Shown here piece by piece: positions 32,858 through 45,044 of a stretch of 64,000 nucleotides of DNA. How positions within the stretch are numbered: position 1 is the first letter of the stretch; each line of letters starts with the position of its first letter. Location of the stretch: the NCBI GenBank assembly GCA_002335605.1, contig BEDY01000003.1, positions 2,108,001 to 2,172,000 on the forward strand. Direction: 5' to 3'. The translations under genes and the position numbers were made by a program. The stretch comes from Prillingera fragicola. Lineage: Eukaryota; Basidiomycota; Tremellomycetes; Trichosporonales; Trichosporonaceae. The notes under the pieces were generated by a model that saw nothing but the letters and a program-made list of their open reading frames with translations, was not told the DNA's origin and ran no database searches.

Positions 32858-34838
32858 GGTGGGAGGGTAGGTTGGGGGAGATGAGAATAGACAGGGAATG
32901 GTGGGGAAACACCCCCCTTCTTATACCATGCAGACCTGCTTGCATCCTCCGTGGATGCTACTGCATGCGTCTTGCTCGCGATGCAACACCCCGCAACCGG
33001 CGATGAAAGTTGAAGCTACTTGTCAACAAAGTGGACGCATCAGGAATATTTGGTTCCGAGGTTGCCGACTCTGCCGCGACCACGCGCCACTTTCACTAGT
33101 GCCAGCCAGCCATCGTCCAGTGGTAAGGCTAATCAGTAGTTATTAGCCGATTTTATTCATTTTTTCGCCGAGTGCGTCCATGTATCAAGAGATATGCAGC
33201 GGTAATGAGAATGGTGCGAGCAAGGACCCACTTGAGCCTGGGAAGAGTCTCCATAGTTGCCAGACGCAAGCAGATATTTGCATGCATGCAAGCGTTTGCA
33301 ACGGAAGATGCCATCCTTGGTTCCCACGTCTTAAGTGTTAATGAAATTGTTGCTCGCACAGTGGGTATGGGCTACCGTGCAGGCTACCTCGAGACATAAT
33401 GCATCCCCTGCGGTCTATAGCAGTCTACCGCTGCTCAGCGAGATTCCATGGTCCATCGTGGTAGCAATGAACCTTGACCTAGAGTATCGTCGTGCATCTT
33501 CTACCCTTCCTGTCTGAAAGGGAAACACTTCATTGTTGTGTTCAGGATGGACGCCGAACATGAGGTATTTTGTGACTCACTCGTACTGTATCATAAGAGT
33601 GGGCATCAAAGCTGCCGTGTTCTCTTTCCCAGGTGTCTTCTGTGCATCACTTGCTTGTGACTGCGCCAGGAGTGGCCGACGTGATTTAATTGCGAATATT
33701 AATGTCGTCAAATCGACTTGTGGTCGCGACAGCGTATCAGAGGGCACTCCACAATAAACACCTGTCTCGCTGCAATCCCCCGCTCAAGCGGGCAGCTAGC
33801 AGACGCGGGTCTATTCCGCCAACACACTGTAGATCGGTACCAAGACGCAAAACACAATTAACAGGAAAGCCAGCAGCACAAACCCCACTGTAACCAGGCC
33901 AAAAAGAAATCAACCCCTACCTACACCATGCATCCACCGGCGATCACTCAGTCTCAAGCTCTCAAGATCAGCATCCGAACACCATACCTCCAACCTGTCT
34001 CGCGAGCAACCGGACTGACCCAGCCGCCACGCGATGTAGACATCTATTTGGCTCGAGATAAGCAACACTCTAAACCCCCGTTGACTCCGGGCCGGCGGAG
34101 TTAAGCAGGAGCCCCCCACTTTAGCCGGTCCCCTGCCTCCGCGCTCACGTGTCGTGGCGCATGCACCCTGCACGTGCTCGTTTGCCCGGGATCCCGGGCG
34201 TGTGTGGATTGGCTGATTGGCGTGTGCTTGGCGCCCGACACGGGGATGCACTGCTCGTTTTCTGCTGGGGCACCGGGTGTGTAGCTACAATGTCATGATC
34301 GTTGAGTCGTCACCTGCAGTTGGGCTGGCAGTGAGTGAGGACGCGAGAGCATGCTCGGAGGTTCGGAGGGTGGGCTTGGCCGACACTTGACGCCACCGAG
34401 CCGGACCCGGCCTTACCTTTCGCTTGCAACTGCTGGCCCCAGTTTCCGTTCTGCGCGAAAGTGCCTTACGTCACTGATTCATTGGATCGACGCCGTGCTT
34501 CCCGCCGGCCGGAAGATTTGACGCGTGAGTTGGAGTGGAGACCAGACCGTCCAGCAAGAATGCAACAACATGTCACGCAGCAACGAGTCACAGTCATGCA
34601 GAGAGAGAACACATACAAGCTACACTAGAGCAAACATGGGACGGGGTAGTGGGACAGGGGGAATAAAGTGGGGTGGCAGATTAGGGGAAAACAGGGCAAG
34701 GCCCGCCCAAGAAATCGGTTGTGGACCTGGGGCCGGGCCAAGGGTCCGGTGAGTGACCTTTTCGGTCAAAGCGCCCAAACAGCAGCCCAGCGCCGGATCC
34801 GTACGATGCAGAGATGGATGGGTGGGTTGCTTCCAATA
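32858..34838. other. Large gene-free interval (~2 kb)
   Basis: The largest gene-free stretch of the window, between the start of the membrane-protein gene and the end of the next minus-strand gene. The open frames are short and random-looking. Parts are AT-richer than the surroundings (33.1-33.8 kb). A tRNA-like A-box string near 33.12 kb has no matching B box and was rejected. It could hold an unrecognised non-coding RNA. Confidence 0.5.
32920..32925 (-). promoter_or_regulatory. Candidate TATA element of orphan membrane-protein gene
   Basis: TATAAG on the minus strand about 65 bases before the ATG at 32857, in a C-rich leader context. Position and sequence fit a TATA box, but this is a single short match. 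Confidence 0.35.
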
Positions 34839-36089
34839 TCATGCGTAGTCGCGCATGCGAGCAGGCAGAACAACTTCACGGCGAGAGCGTTCGCGAAGAG
34901 CGTCGGTGCCGAATGATGGACGACGTGTACGGCCAGCATCGGTTGCACTCACGGCACGTCGCATCATGGATGAAGTTGGCTCCGTTGGTGAAAGACTTTC
35001 AGGCTTGACGGGCTTGTCCGGAGAGGTGTCGCTGTCGAGCGGCGTGGACACGCCAGGAGGCGAAGCAGTGTTGGGGCGACGAGCAGAGGGTGCACGAGCA
35101 GGAAGGGGGTCCGCAAGACGAGACCGCTTGCGGGCGGGCGCTCCACCGTCGGTGCCATCAGCCTCACCGTTTTGGGTGGGCTTGACGGACGCGTCATCCG
35201 AGGGGTTGGTGACGGTGCGGAGGGGGGAAGCGACGCCGACAGTGCCGGGAGTGACAGAGGTGGAAATGGACAAAAGGCCAGAGCTCCGGGTGCGCTTGAG
35301 GTTGCGAGAGGGGCGACCACCTTCGTCCTCGGGCTCGGCAGTGGGCACCGTAGTGGTGATCGAGGATTCGGCGGCAGAAGCACCGGATTCGGCGGCGTGA
35401 GCCTCGGCGGCAGCGGCCTCGGCCGACTTGGCACGCTGGATGGCGACGGCGCGCTGGATCGCAGGGATCATGGTGGCAGGCGCGGCTGACGAAGATGGGA
35501 CGCGAGAGGTCCCACGACCAGAGCGACCAGCTTTGCGGCGGCGGGCAAGAGCGGCGGCATGGCGGGCCTGGGCGGCGTTCTCGCGCTTTTGACGAGCCTT
35601 TTCCTCCTCGGCACGCTCAGCACGAGCAAGCTCCTGGGGAGAGGGGATGGTGCTGCGCGTGTTGGCGAGATCGCTCTGGCGAGAGTAGGGATGGACAGAG
35701 GGGGGAACGAGGGATGGGGTGGGAGAGGTTTGGTTGGACGACCGCTTCTTGTTTGAGTTGGGGGGCGAGGGCGGGTCGACACGCGCCAGGCAGCGCTCAA
35801 TAATGGTAACGTTGAGCGGCGTCATGGTGCTGCCGTGATCGGCCACGGGGGCCTCAACCTTGCGAGCCTTGCGGCGCTGGTTGGCAGTGGGAGGCGGCAA
35901 AACCTTGGTAGGCTTGGACGGCATAGGGGCCGCGAGGTTGACGGTGATGAAGCGCCCCTTGGAGATGCCGGCAGTGAGCACGCCCGGAGGTGGCGCGCTG
36001 ACAGAAAACGTGATGGGGGTCGGCGGCATCGTGATGGATGCGCTCAAGGCAGTGGGAGGCCGAGGTGTGTTGGAGACAGGTGTAGGCAA
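34839..36089 (-). CDS. Orphan basic, disordered protein with a coiled-coil segment
   Basis: I do not recognise this protein. It is intronless, 416 codons. A short ordered N-terminal patch (TFSVSAPPPGVLTAGISKGR and FITVNLAAPMPSKP) is followed by disordered sequence. A charged helical stretch (ELARAERAEEEKARQKREN then AAQARHAAALARRRKAG) suggests a coiled coil, and an Ala-rich helix follows (AVAIQRAKSAEAAAAEAHAA). Basic clusters (NQRRKARK, NLKRTRSSG, ARKRSRL) resemble nuclear localisation signals, and SP/TP motifs are common in the C-terminal half. A nuclear or chromatin-associated role is possible but unproven. The upstream 0.5 kb is shared with divergent PRP22. Confidence 0.68.
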   Translation of the reverse strand: MPTPVSNTPRPPTALSASITMPPTPITFSVSAPPPGVLTAGISKGRFITVNLAAPMPSKPTKVLPPPTANQRRKARKVEAPVADHGSTMTPLNVTIIERCLARVDPPSPPNSNKKRSSNQTSPTPSLVPPSVHPYSRQSDLANTRSTIPSPQELARAERAEEEKARQKRENAAQARHAAALARRRKAGRSGRGTSRVPSSSAAPATMIPAIQRAVAIQRAKSAEAAAAEAHAAESGASAAESSITTTVPTAEPEDEGGRPSRNLKRTRSSGLLSISTSVTPGTVGVASPLRTVTNPSDDASVKPTQNGEADGTDGGAPARKRSRLADPLPARAPSARRPNTASPPGVSTPLDSDTSPDKPVKPESLSPTEPTSSMMRRAVSATDAGRTRRPSFGTDALRERSRREVVLPARMRDYA

Positions 36090-36599
36090 TAGCCTGGCGG
36101 GGGTGGTTGGTGGTAGGGGTGGGGGTGGTGAAGAGCTGGTGGAGTGACTACAGTGGTGGTGATGGCTCTTGATGAGATGAGATTGTAGATGGGACTGATT
36201 GTGTTATTGATAGAGTAGAGTAGTAGAGTATGTGATGATTGTGGTGCAGAGGGATGTGGGGGATGAGGAGCAGAAGAGAAGTGCAAGGGGTGGGGGGCAG
36301 CAGCAGCCGACCAGCAGCAGCAGCAGCACTGGCGGCAGCTTGGCCTTTGTCCGCGAGCGTCAACGGCGGACCATCCTCCGGGGCCAAGACCGACCAGGAT
36401 TGTTCTCCCTCCACCGGACAAATGACTTGTTTATCACCCCCATTTTAAACAATTAAAAGCATCCGTGCCCCCGCCGTGCCCTGTCGCCGCCGCCACCCCA
36501 GTCACCACCAACACAAAGTCGAACTGCAAGTGCTGTCACAACGTCTTCCTCTTGCGTTTCTTTTATTCTCTTTCAAAAACCGCTCAGTCAGCCTTTGCA
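36090..36599. other. Bidirectional promoter region, basic orphan / PRP22
   Basis: 510 bases between divergent starts. It contains short CAG-type trinucleotide runs near 36.3 kb and, just before PRP22, a T-rich leader (near 36.55 kb). No gene recognised. Confidence 0.6.
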
Positions 36600-39500
36600 A
36601 TGGGCGCAGACAAAGAGCTTTACAAGCTCGAATTGCTATCCCTTGTGTCACGCGTCTCGCAAGAGCTGTTCAACCACACAAAGCTTCAGGACAAAAACCT
36701 CGCCGAGTTTGTCATTGCAGTGCGTTATCCACATCTTTTGCCACCCTGCATGCCCACCGCTGACACACACAACAGCTGCACGAGCAGAGCAAAAACTATG
36801 CCGAATTCTCAAAGAAGCTGGCCGAGATCGGCGCAGACTTTCCCGAATCCTTTGTCAAGAACCTCGACCGCATAATTGTCACGATGCACCCAAAGTACAA
36901 GCGCAAGGCAGCAAAGGCAAAGGCCAAGGCTGCCGCGGGCAAGTCGACGAAGGAGGCAACTGGTGGCGATGCCGACAAGGAGTTGAGGTCGCGCAAGTTC
37001 CCAGGCCTGTCGCTTCCCGACGAAGAGTGGAAGCCAGTTGACGAGTACCTCGAGTCTCGTGAGGGCAAGGAGCGCGAGGAGAAGCTGCCCGACTTCTCTG
37101 TCGACAGCACGATGAAGGAGCTTCAGGCCGTTGCGGACAGGCGAGGTCGCCCTGCTTCGGATGACTTCTTTGACGGCGAACCCAGCGCAAAGCGCCACCG
37201 CCCAGACGACCGCGGCTACGACAGGGATCGTGGACACCGCGACAATGGCGACGATCGTGGGGCTGGGGGAATACGGGACAATGGATGGGCTGGGCGCGGC
37301 GGTGCGCCCGCCGAGCGGGAGCGTGGGCGCGAGTTTGAGCGCCCTCGTGGACGGCCCGGGCTCGACGAGCGACCTGTGCTGTACAAGATCTACAATGGCA
37401 CAATCAACAATGTCCGCGACTTTGGAGCGTTCGTCGTCTTGGATGGCGTCGCTGGAAGGACAGAAGGTACGTGGAACAAAGCAAAAACTCAGCTGACGTC
37501 CCAGGATTGGTACACGTGTCCAACATTACTGGCGTTCGCATCATGGCAGCCACCGAGGTCTTGAAGCGCAACCAGCGTGTCAAGGTCAAGGTCATGACTG
37601 TTGCTGGCAGCAAGTACGGCCTCAGCATGAAGGATGTCGACCAGGAGACGGGCGCGGATCTCTCCCCTCATCTGAGGATAAAGACTCAGGAAGAGGTCGA
37701 GGCGGAGGAACGGAGGTATGCCGCTCGCATAGGTACAGGCGCGAACGCCGCACCTTTGTCGGCAGACCCCATCGCTCACGTCGATGAGAGGCGGGGCGGA
37801 AGCGCCAAGCGGCTTTCGAGTCCGGAGCGTTTCGAAATCAAGCAGCTCATTGCCTCGGGCGCTGTCAGCGCCGCAGACTACCCGGACCTCGACGAGGACT
37901 TTAACGCGACCAACGACAATCACGATGCGGACCACGACATTGACATCGAAGTCGCTGAAAAGGAGCCCGCCTTCCTTGCTGGCCAGACCAGGATCACATT
38001 GGACATTTCACCTGTCAAGATCATTAAAGCCCCCGATGGCTCGATGAACCGTGCAGCGCTGGCCGGTGGCCAACTCGCCAAGGAGCGTGCCGACATGCGC
38101 CGCATGGAGGCCAACGAACAGGCCGACTCGCAGGCCCGCAACGTTAATCAGCCTTGGCTGGACCCCATGGCCCAGCAGGGTGACAAGCAGTTTGCCTCTG
38201 ACCTGCGTGGCAACATGATGAACCAGCGCGCTCAGCAGACCCCTGCATGGAAGGCCGCCAACAAGGCCGTCACCTTTGGTCGCATCACGTCCATGAGTAT
38301 CCAGGAGCAGCGTCGCAGTCTGCCCATCTACAAGCTTAGGGACCAGCTGGTCAAGGCCGTCCGCGAGAACCAGATTCTTGTCGTCGTTGGAGACACTGGT
38401 TCGGGCAAGACGACCCAGATGGCTCAGTACCTCGCCGAGGATGGTCTTTTGGCACACGGAAAGCTGGGATGCACGCAGCCTCGTAAGGTTGCCGCCGTTT
38501 CCGTCGCCAAGCGTGTCTCTGAGGAGGTTGGATGCCGTCTTGGATCCGAGGTCGGTTACAATGTCCGTTTCGAGGACGTCACGAGCCCCGAGACCAAGAT
38601 CAAGTTTATGACAGACGGTATGCTTCTTCGTGAGCTCTTGATCGACCAGGACGCTTCGAGGTACTCGGTCATTATGCTTGACGAGGCCCACGAGCGTACC
38701 ATCGCCACCGACGTCCTGTTTGGTCTCATGAAGAAGGCCTGCAGGCGCCGTCCCGACCTCAAGTTGATCTGTACTTCGGCCACTCTTGATGCCGAAAAGT
38801 TTGCCACCTACTTCAACGGCTGCCCCATCTTTACCATTCCTGGTCGTACATTCCCTGTCGAGACCCTGTACACCAAGGATCCCGAGCCCGACTACCTCGA
38901 GGCTTCGCTCATCACCATTCTTCAGATTCATCTCATGGAGCCGCCTGGAGACATTCTACTCTTCCTGACAGGACAAGAAGAAATCGACACGGCATGCGAA
39001 GTCTTATTCGAACGAGTCAAAGCATTAGGACCACAAGTTCCCGAGCTTATCATTCTCCCCGTCTACGCTGCGCTACCCTCGGAGATGCAATCGAGGATTT
39101 TCGACCCTGCACCTCCCGGAGCGCGAAAGTGCATTATCGCCACCAACATTGCTGAGACCAGTATCACCATCGACGGTGTCTACTACGTTATCGACCCAGG
39201 ATTCTCAAAGCAGAACGCCTACGATCCCAAGCTGGGTATGGACTCGCTTATCGTCACCCCCATCTCTCAGGCTCAGGCTCGTCAGCGCGCTGGTCGTGCC
39301 GGCCGTACCGGCCCTGGCAAGTGCTACCGCCTGTACACTGAGATTGCGTACCGCAACGAAATGCTGCCCAACCCCATCCCTGAGATCCAGCGTACCAACT
39401 TGGCGTCGACGATTCTCACTCTCAAAGCGATGGGTATCAATGACCTCATCAACTTTGACTTTATGGACCCTCCTCCTGCGGCGACCATGTTGACGGCACT

Positions 39501-40406
39501 GGAGCAGCTGTACGCTCTCGGTGCTCTCGACGATGAAGGTCTGCTCACCCGCGTTGGCCGCAAGATGGCCGACTTCCCGCTGGACCCGTCCTTGTGTAAG
39601 ATGCTCATCAAGTCGGTCGACTACGGGTGCTCCGAGGAGGCTCTCACGATTGTTGCCATGTTGCAAGCCGGTGGTCAGGTGTTTTACCGACCAAAGGACA
39701 AGCAGGCGCAGGCCGATGCCAAGAAGGCCAAATTCCACCAACCCGAGGGCGACCTTCTTACCCTCCTTGCGGTGTACAATGGCTGGAAGAACTCAAAGTT
39801 TAGCAACCCTTGGTGCTTTGAGAACTTTATCCACACCCGCGCAATGAAGACTGCCCAGGATGTGCGGAAGCGTAAGTACTTTTGTTGTGAACTGTGCTAA
39901 CTCTTCTCAGAGCTCATTGGTATCATGGATCGGTATAAGCACGACCTCATGTCGTGTGGCACCAACTACAACCGCGTCCGTATGGCCATTTGCTCTGGAT
40001 TCTTCCGCAACGCAGCCAAAAAGGACCCGGTCGAAGGATACAAGACGCTGGTCGAGGGCACGCCTGTCAGCATCCACCCGTCGAGTGCGCTGTTCCAGCG
40101 TCCTCCAGAGTGGTGCCTGTACTATGAGTTGGTCTTGACAGCCAGTGAGTAACCCCCTGCACTGCGACAGAGCACGAAAGCTGACACCATCCAGAGGAGT
40201 ACATGCACCAGGTGACGGTGATCGAGCCCAAGTGGCTGTCCGAGGTCGCGCCGACCTTTTTCAAGGTGGCGGACCAGAACAAGATTTCCAAGCGCAAGCA
40301 GCAGGAGAAGATTGAGCCGCTGTTTGACCGTTTCGCCGAGGACAAGGACTCGTGGCGTCTCAGCAAACAGAAGCGCGCGACACGCTCGTCGCAGACGTTT
40401 GGATAA
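36600..40406 (+). CDS. PRP22: DEAH-box pre-mRNA splicing helicase Prp22/DHX8
   Basis: ATP-dependent RNA helicase that releases spliced mRNA from the spliceosome and proofreads the second step. Five exons (36600-36719, 36776-37466, 37505-39871, 39911-40144, 40195-40406) join to 1207 codons, normal for Prp22. An RD/RG-rich low-complexity segment (about residues 195-245) precedes an S1 RNA-binding domain ([19 protein letters not shown] onward to GLSMKDV), the feature separating Prp22 from Prp2/16/43. The helicase core is complete: motif [11 protein letters not shown] (~residue 566), Ia [39 protein letters not shown] and [14 protein letters not shown]. Winged-helix, ratchet and OB-fold regions follow to the end. 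The second intron interrupts the S1 domain. All catalytic residues appear intact. Confidence 0.97.
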
Positions 40407-42088
40407 GGGTGTAGAAACAAGCAGCAGAAGTAGCATATCTAGATTCCAGGCGGTCCAAGCCGCCACATGCATGGTGTTGTCACATTTGAGGACCCCAGCA
40501 CGCGCAGTCGTGCCATGTGAGAGAAGCGCTCGCGCCTCGCTTCTATTTCGGTTTACGGCCCCGGACACGCAGGATGGGCCTCTGATCCAGGTAGCTGCGC
40601 TTGGCACTGGCGGTGGCGCAGTGCGCCGTTCAGGTATGTTACACAGAAAAGAAATTTCTCTCTCCACCGGCTCGTAACGACACCGACTACCTGACTGTGA
40701 CAGCCCATACAATTAGTTGTGAGCTTGTGAGGGCTGCATATCGAGGGCACGCACATTGCACGCTGGGGGTGGGTAGTGGCTGTCGTCGCCACGGTGGGCA
40801 AGTGAATACCACCGCCAGGGGTGAGGTACAGTGTCCTGGCTATTTCTGCCTTTGCACCGAGCAATGTTTCCGGCGACCGGACCGACGAGTGAATGGCCAG
40901 GATGATGGATTCCCGGCTCTGCAGCTATAGGTGGGGATGCAAGGGTGTTTTGCATGCGAGGCATGCTGCGGCGGGCTCTCATGCTCAGCAGGTGGCACTC
41001 AGGTGGCCGGGCGGGCAGGTGGGCTGGCCAGGTGCGGAGGAGGTGGTCGAGTACCCAAAGGTCGGAAACGTTGCCGTAGTACGTACGGCGCGCCAGGAAC
41101 GAGCGCACCCTGGTTCCGAAACCGAGACGACCTAGGCATGCTCGGCAGAATGCTCTGCCGCAGAGAAGCGCGGATAGCAGCCCACTGCAGCTGACCGCTC
41201 TATGCGCGTCCAATTTACCACCGAGGGTAGACGGACAAAGGCACAAGAGGAGAGAACATGCACGGTCGGCGGGTTTAATGATGGAGATTGGCAGCAGCAT
41301 CGGGAGGCTGCAAATACCAGCAGCAACGAGACAGTCAGGGCTCGAGCCCCCTGGGCCAGGTCATCATGCCATCGCCAGTGCCGGATGAGCCATCACCGAG
41401 GGGACGACGAGAGGGACAACGTCGTTTGCCATACCCAAGACATTGGTCACCACCTTGGCATACCCGGAACCCCTGCTGCCCCAACCATTTCCTCACCGAC
41501 GTCGGTCAGTATCTCTTGCTCTACACAACATCTACTACTGTTACTACTGCTCTGGTCTGTCGTGCATAACCCTTGCACTCACTGCACCCGCGCACCCTTC
41601 GCAGATTGCCGCCCACAAACTCTACTCGGCCGCACGCTACTATTCCGCCCGGTCCGCTGGGAGCCGAAAGAGAAGCACCTGCCCATCTTCCCTCCAACAA
41701 CCCTTCCTGCAGTGGCCGCCTCGACACTACAACGGCAGCACCACTTGCTGCACTGGTCGAGAGCTCGTCCGCGACCTCGCTCACCGCCTGGCCTGCACCC
41801 AAGCGACGGCTGGTTGCTAGGCGAATCTCACCGTCCTCATCACACTCGTCCGGCTCTCATAGTCTCGCACTGGTTGCCCGCAGCACTCGGCTTCGCGCAG
41901 TGCCCCTCGCCTCTCTGCTTAGTCGCAAGCGCCGTCAGTGCCACCGCCGAGACCTCCACATCAGTGTCCGCAGAGCTTTTGTCCTCCGTTGGACCTCCTC
42001 CTTCCCACGTCACCCCGAGACTTGCCACCGCCTAGGTCAATCTTTGCCACACCTTGCAACTCGACGCCGTACATTGCTCGAAAGCATC
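40407..42088. other. Intergenic region between PRP22 and orphan gene
   Basis: About 1.7 kb between two plus-strand genes. The right half (41.2-42.09 kb) has long open frames that are pyrimidine-, Ser- and Arg-rich, typical of a C/T-rich leader rather than a protein; one is in frame with the next gene but has no ATG. No RNA gene seen. Confidence 0.5.
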
Positions 42089-43735
42089 ATGGCTGCCGCG
42101 ATACGCTCCTATGTGCCCCGCACCTCGTCGCTGCCGCCGTCATCGACGTCGTCATCCCCCAACCTCCCCAAACGACCAGCGTTCGTGCCGAGGCAGAGCA
42201 CGCCAACGCTGGGTCGTGAGCAGAGCGGTTCCGATGAGATTAAGCGGAACGCCGATGCAATCCTCAAGGTGTGTACGGCCCGTGGTGCTCATGATGGTGA
42301 TCAGTACTAACCCCGACCCCCAGCTGCTTAGCACGCTTCCAGCTCCCGTGAACCGTGGTCTCGGCACAAAGCTCCTCCCCGCACCGCGGCCGAGCACACC
42401 GAGCCCAGCGACCCCAACCTTTGGCTCGTTCAAGGCGTACGCGCGCGCGCAAAAGCGTAAAGCGAGTGACGACAGCCCGTCAAACGGAGGCCTCGGTCTC
42501 GGCATCAACCTGTCCCCGTCCTCGTCCATCTCATCCTCGCGCCCTCCAGTCAAGAAGGCACGGACGAACACTGACCAGGAGAGCCAGAGCATGAACGGAC
42601 ATGATCTGTCGCGTGCGCCGTCGACTGGCACACCTCCGCCGCGGAGTGGGCCGGGGCTCTCGCCGCGGGCGCGCAGTAGCTTGCGAAACGAGATAACGAC
42701 CACTACCGGCACAGCCGACTGGACGCGCGACCAGTGGCGCGAGCTGTACGGCGAGTGAGTGCCCAGGATCTTGACTGCTGCCAAATAGCTTTGCTGACAA
42801 CGACAGCCTCGGCCAACGCTCACACTTGCTCAAGCGCTGGGGAGACGCGTTCCTCAACCCCTCCCGCGCAAAGATCAGCAAGCGTGTCCAGGAGGACCAG
42901 CTGCGCGGTGCGCTCATGCTCACTGATTCGTTCTGCCTGTACCTCTACCGCAACTTTGCCGAGGAGCGCATGCACGCTGGTCTCGTCAAGACTGTGTCGT
43001 TCACCCAGCTCGACCCCTTGCGAGACTATATTCTCACACGGTGGGCAGCCTTGCGAACAGACGACGTCCACCGCGAGCGTGTCAAGGGCATGCAGGGTCT
43101 GATGTGAGTTTCCTCTATTGTGCCCGAAGCGTACTGACACTCTCAGCTACCTCATCGAGGCGGTCACGCAACACCACATTTCCAGCGCCGAGTTGCGGCA
43201 GCTCAGCCGACGAGGCAAGGAGCTGTCCGCGACTGCTGGCTCCGTGTCGTCCGCTGGCGGCGGCGCACCAGCCGCTCCAGGATCGTCGGCCTCGAACCAC
43301 GGCCCGTCGCCAGCATCCACCGCCTCTCCGGGCACGAACGGCCGCTCCCCCGCATCGTCAGCGCACTCGGACCTGCCAAGCGACATGCTCAAGCTGCTCA
43401 ACGCCACCTCACACGCATCAAGCGCCGCCTCCCGCGCCCTCCTCACCTCCCGGCACCACCTCTCCCTCCGCACCCTCCGCGAATCCTTTCCCAACACATG
43501 GGATCGCGCGATCAACTCGGACCTCGCAGACGACCTCCTTCCCGCCCCCGGAGACTCGTTGGGGGCAGCACGCTCGCTCGACATCAACGACCCAGACACG
43601 TTTGCCTGGCCCATCGAGCTCGGCATGCAGAATGCCATCGCCCATGTGGCCGTGTATGGGCGGGCGCTTGTGCGCGAGTTTGCACGTGCTGCGGGACGGC
43701 CGTGGGCGCCTGTGTTCAATGAGGATGACGAGTAG
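42089..43735 (+). CDS. Orphan helical protein with disordered N-terminus (~498 residues)
   Basis: I do not recognise this protein. Four exons (42089-42268, 42324-42754, 42807-43103, 43147-43735) join to 498 codons. The first ~200 residues are disordered and Ser/Pro-rich, with basic clusters (YARAQKRKASDD, PPVKKARTN) resembling nuclear localisation signals. The most ordered part spans exon 3 and the start of exon 4 (about residues 200-310). It is all-helical, with HLLKRWGDAFLNPSRAKI, LTDSFCLYLYRNFAEERM, LDPLRDYILTRWAALRTDDV and YLIEAVTQHHISSAELRQL. After a Ser/Gly/Pro linker comes a second helical region (HLSLRTLRESFPNTWDRAI) and an acidic end. I considered a SAGA Ada1-type subunit but could not match its signatures. 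Nuclear localisation is plausible; function unknown. Confidence 0.75.
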
Positions 43736-45044
43736 ACGGTAATCGTGCCACGATGAGTCGAACTCCACTAGCTCCACCGCAGCTTGCAGAACCGCGCGCT
43801 GTTTAGCACGGCGAGCATCGCTAGCGTGAGTGTCGCACAGCGCTGTGTGTCGTCAAAGGAACGATCACGCTGCCAAGAATAGTCAACCTGGGCTGGCCCT
43901 CGTTCAGCTGTGCACGCTACGCAGGCGTGCAAGCGCCACTGTTCTTATCTCTTCTCGACTGTCTGGGCAATCTTGGGTCTGTCTCCTTTTTGTTTTCCTT
44001 TTATCAATCCATCCATCCCACCCCATCTACACTTTATTTATTGTTAATAGACAATATCCTGTATTGTTGGTAGTAGTGTCGTGTACATCTCTATGCACTG
44101 TAATATCCCCGCCCAAGTCAGTCCAGCCAGCCAGGAAACCCAGGAGACAATGACGCTGGAGTAAATCACGTGACAAGATCTGCGCCACATGCAGCAGGTG
44201 TGCGGATGAAAAATGCCGGAAACGCCGTGATGGCGTCTGCGGCGGCGCTGGTGGTGGGGAGGGGGGAGCAGCGGCGGTGGCAGCTGGGCCCAGGGATGCA
44301 TAGGCACTGCAGGCCTCTGGCTGGGTAACGTGGGCTGGGCCTGGCTGGCTGGCTGGCTGCAGCTGGGTGGTCGATTGATGCAGCTGCCCGCATTCATATT
44401 CACCAATCCCTACCCTACCCAGCCCAGCCAGCCAGCGCCTGGTGCCGTACAGTGAACAGCGAATCCATCCATCCACCCATCCTGGTCTCTCTCCACCCAC
44501 TCTCCCCTTGTCACCATCGTCCACCCCGGCGTACTCTGTCAATCCAACCACTACAACCCAACCCCCCACCACCCCTGTACACACCCGTTGCGCATCTCAA
44601 CCCAACAGCCTCGACACGAATCGCGCGCGGCAGCCATCAAACCCCAACGCCGCGTCACCTTTTGACGCTCCATCCGCTAGCCTCGGCGTAGCATTTATTG
44701 CACACGAGCAACGCAAATCCTCTCTCAATCGACGCCGCCGCCGGATTCGGCTTCGTCAAGCATCCGACCTTCCCTTTCAACCCCAGCGAGCACGCTACCC
44801 GGCTCGCCCACCTGCTCTGCGCACCTCGGAGACGGCTCGCCCATGCCTCCCCCCTTGGCCACGTTTCTCCCCTCGATTCCATTGTCTCCCCGACTGCCCA
44901 TCGCTCACTGGGATCCCCCAACAACACACATTACGTCTCTTTGTGCGCAAACTCTTTAGTGGTGATCCCACAAAAGATAGGGAGAGTCTTGCAAAAAAGC
45001 TAATGCCAACGCAGCTGCAATCCGGATAGGCCGACCCCCGCTGG
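43736..45044. other. Intergenic region and leader upstream of CCR4
   Basis: About 1.3 kb between two plus-strand genes. It contains short (CTGG)n/(CCAG)n runs near 44.35 and 44.43 kb and a C/T-rich leader. A likely leader intron ends at the TAG at 45029 (donor near 44962, CTAAT branch site ~30 bases before the acceptor). No separate gene recognised. Confidence 0.5.

Noticed and set aside
33110..33160. tRNA-like A-box string (TCGTCCAGTGGTAAGG)
   Set aside because: No B-box (GGTTCGANTCC-type) follows at the right distance and no cloverleaf can be drawn; chance match.
41202..42088. Long open frames upstream of the 42,089 gene, one in frame with it
   Set aside because: No in-frame ATG and a composition (Ser/Arg/Pro/His from C/T-rich DNA) typical of leaders in this window; the ATG at 42089 is the first credible start.
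42089..43735. Assignment as SAGA subunit Ada1/Hfi1 or CTD-kinase subunit Ctk3
   Set aside because: General features (nuclear signals, helical core) fit, but no specific signature of either family could be matched by eye.
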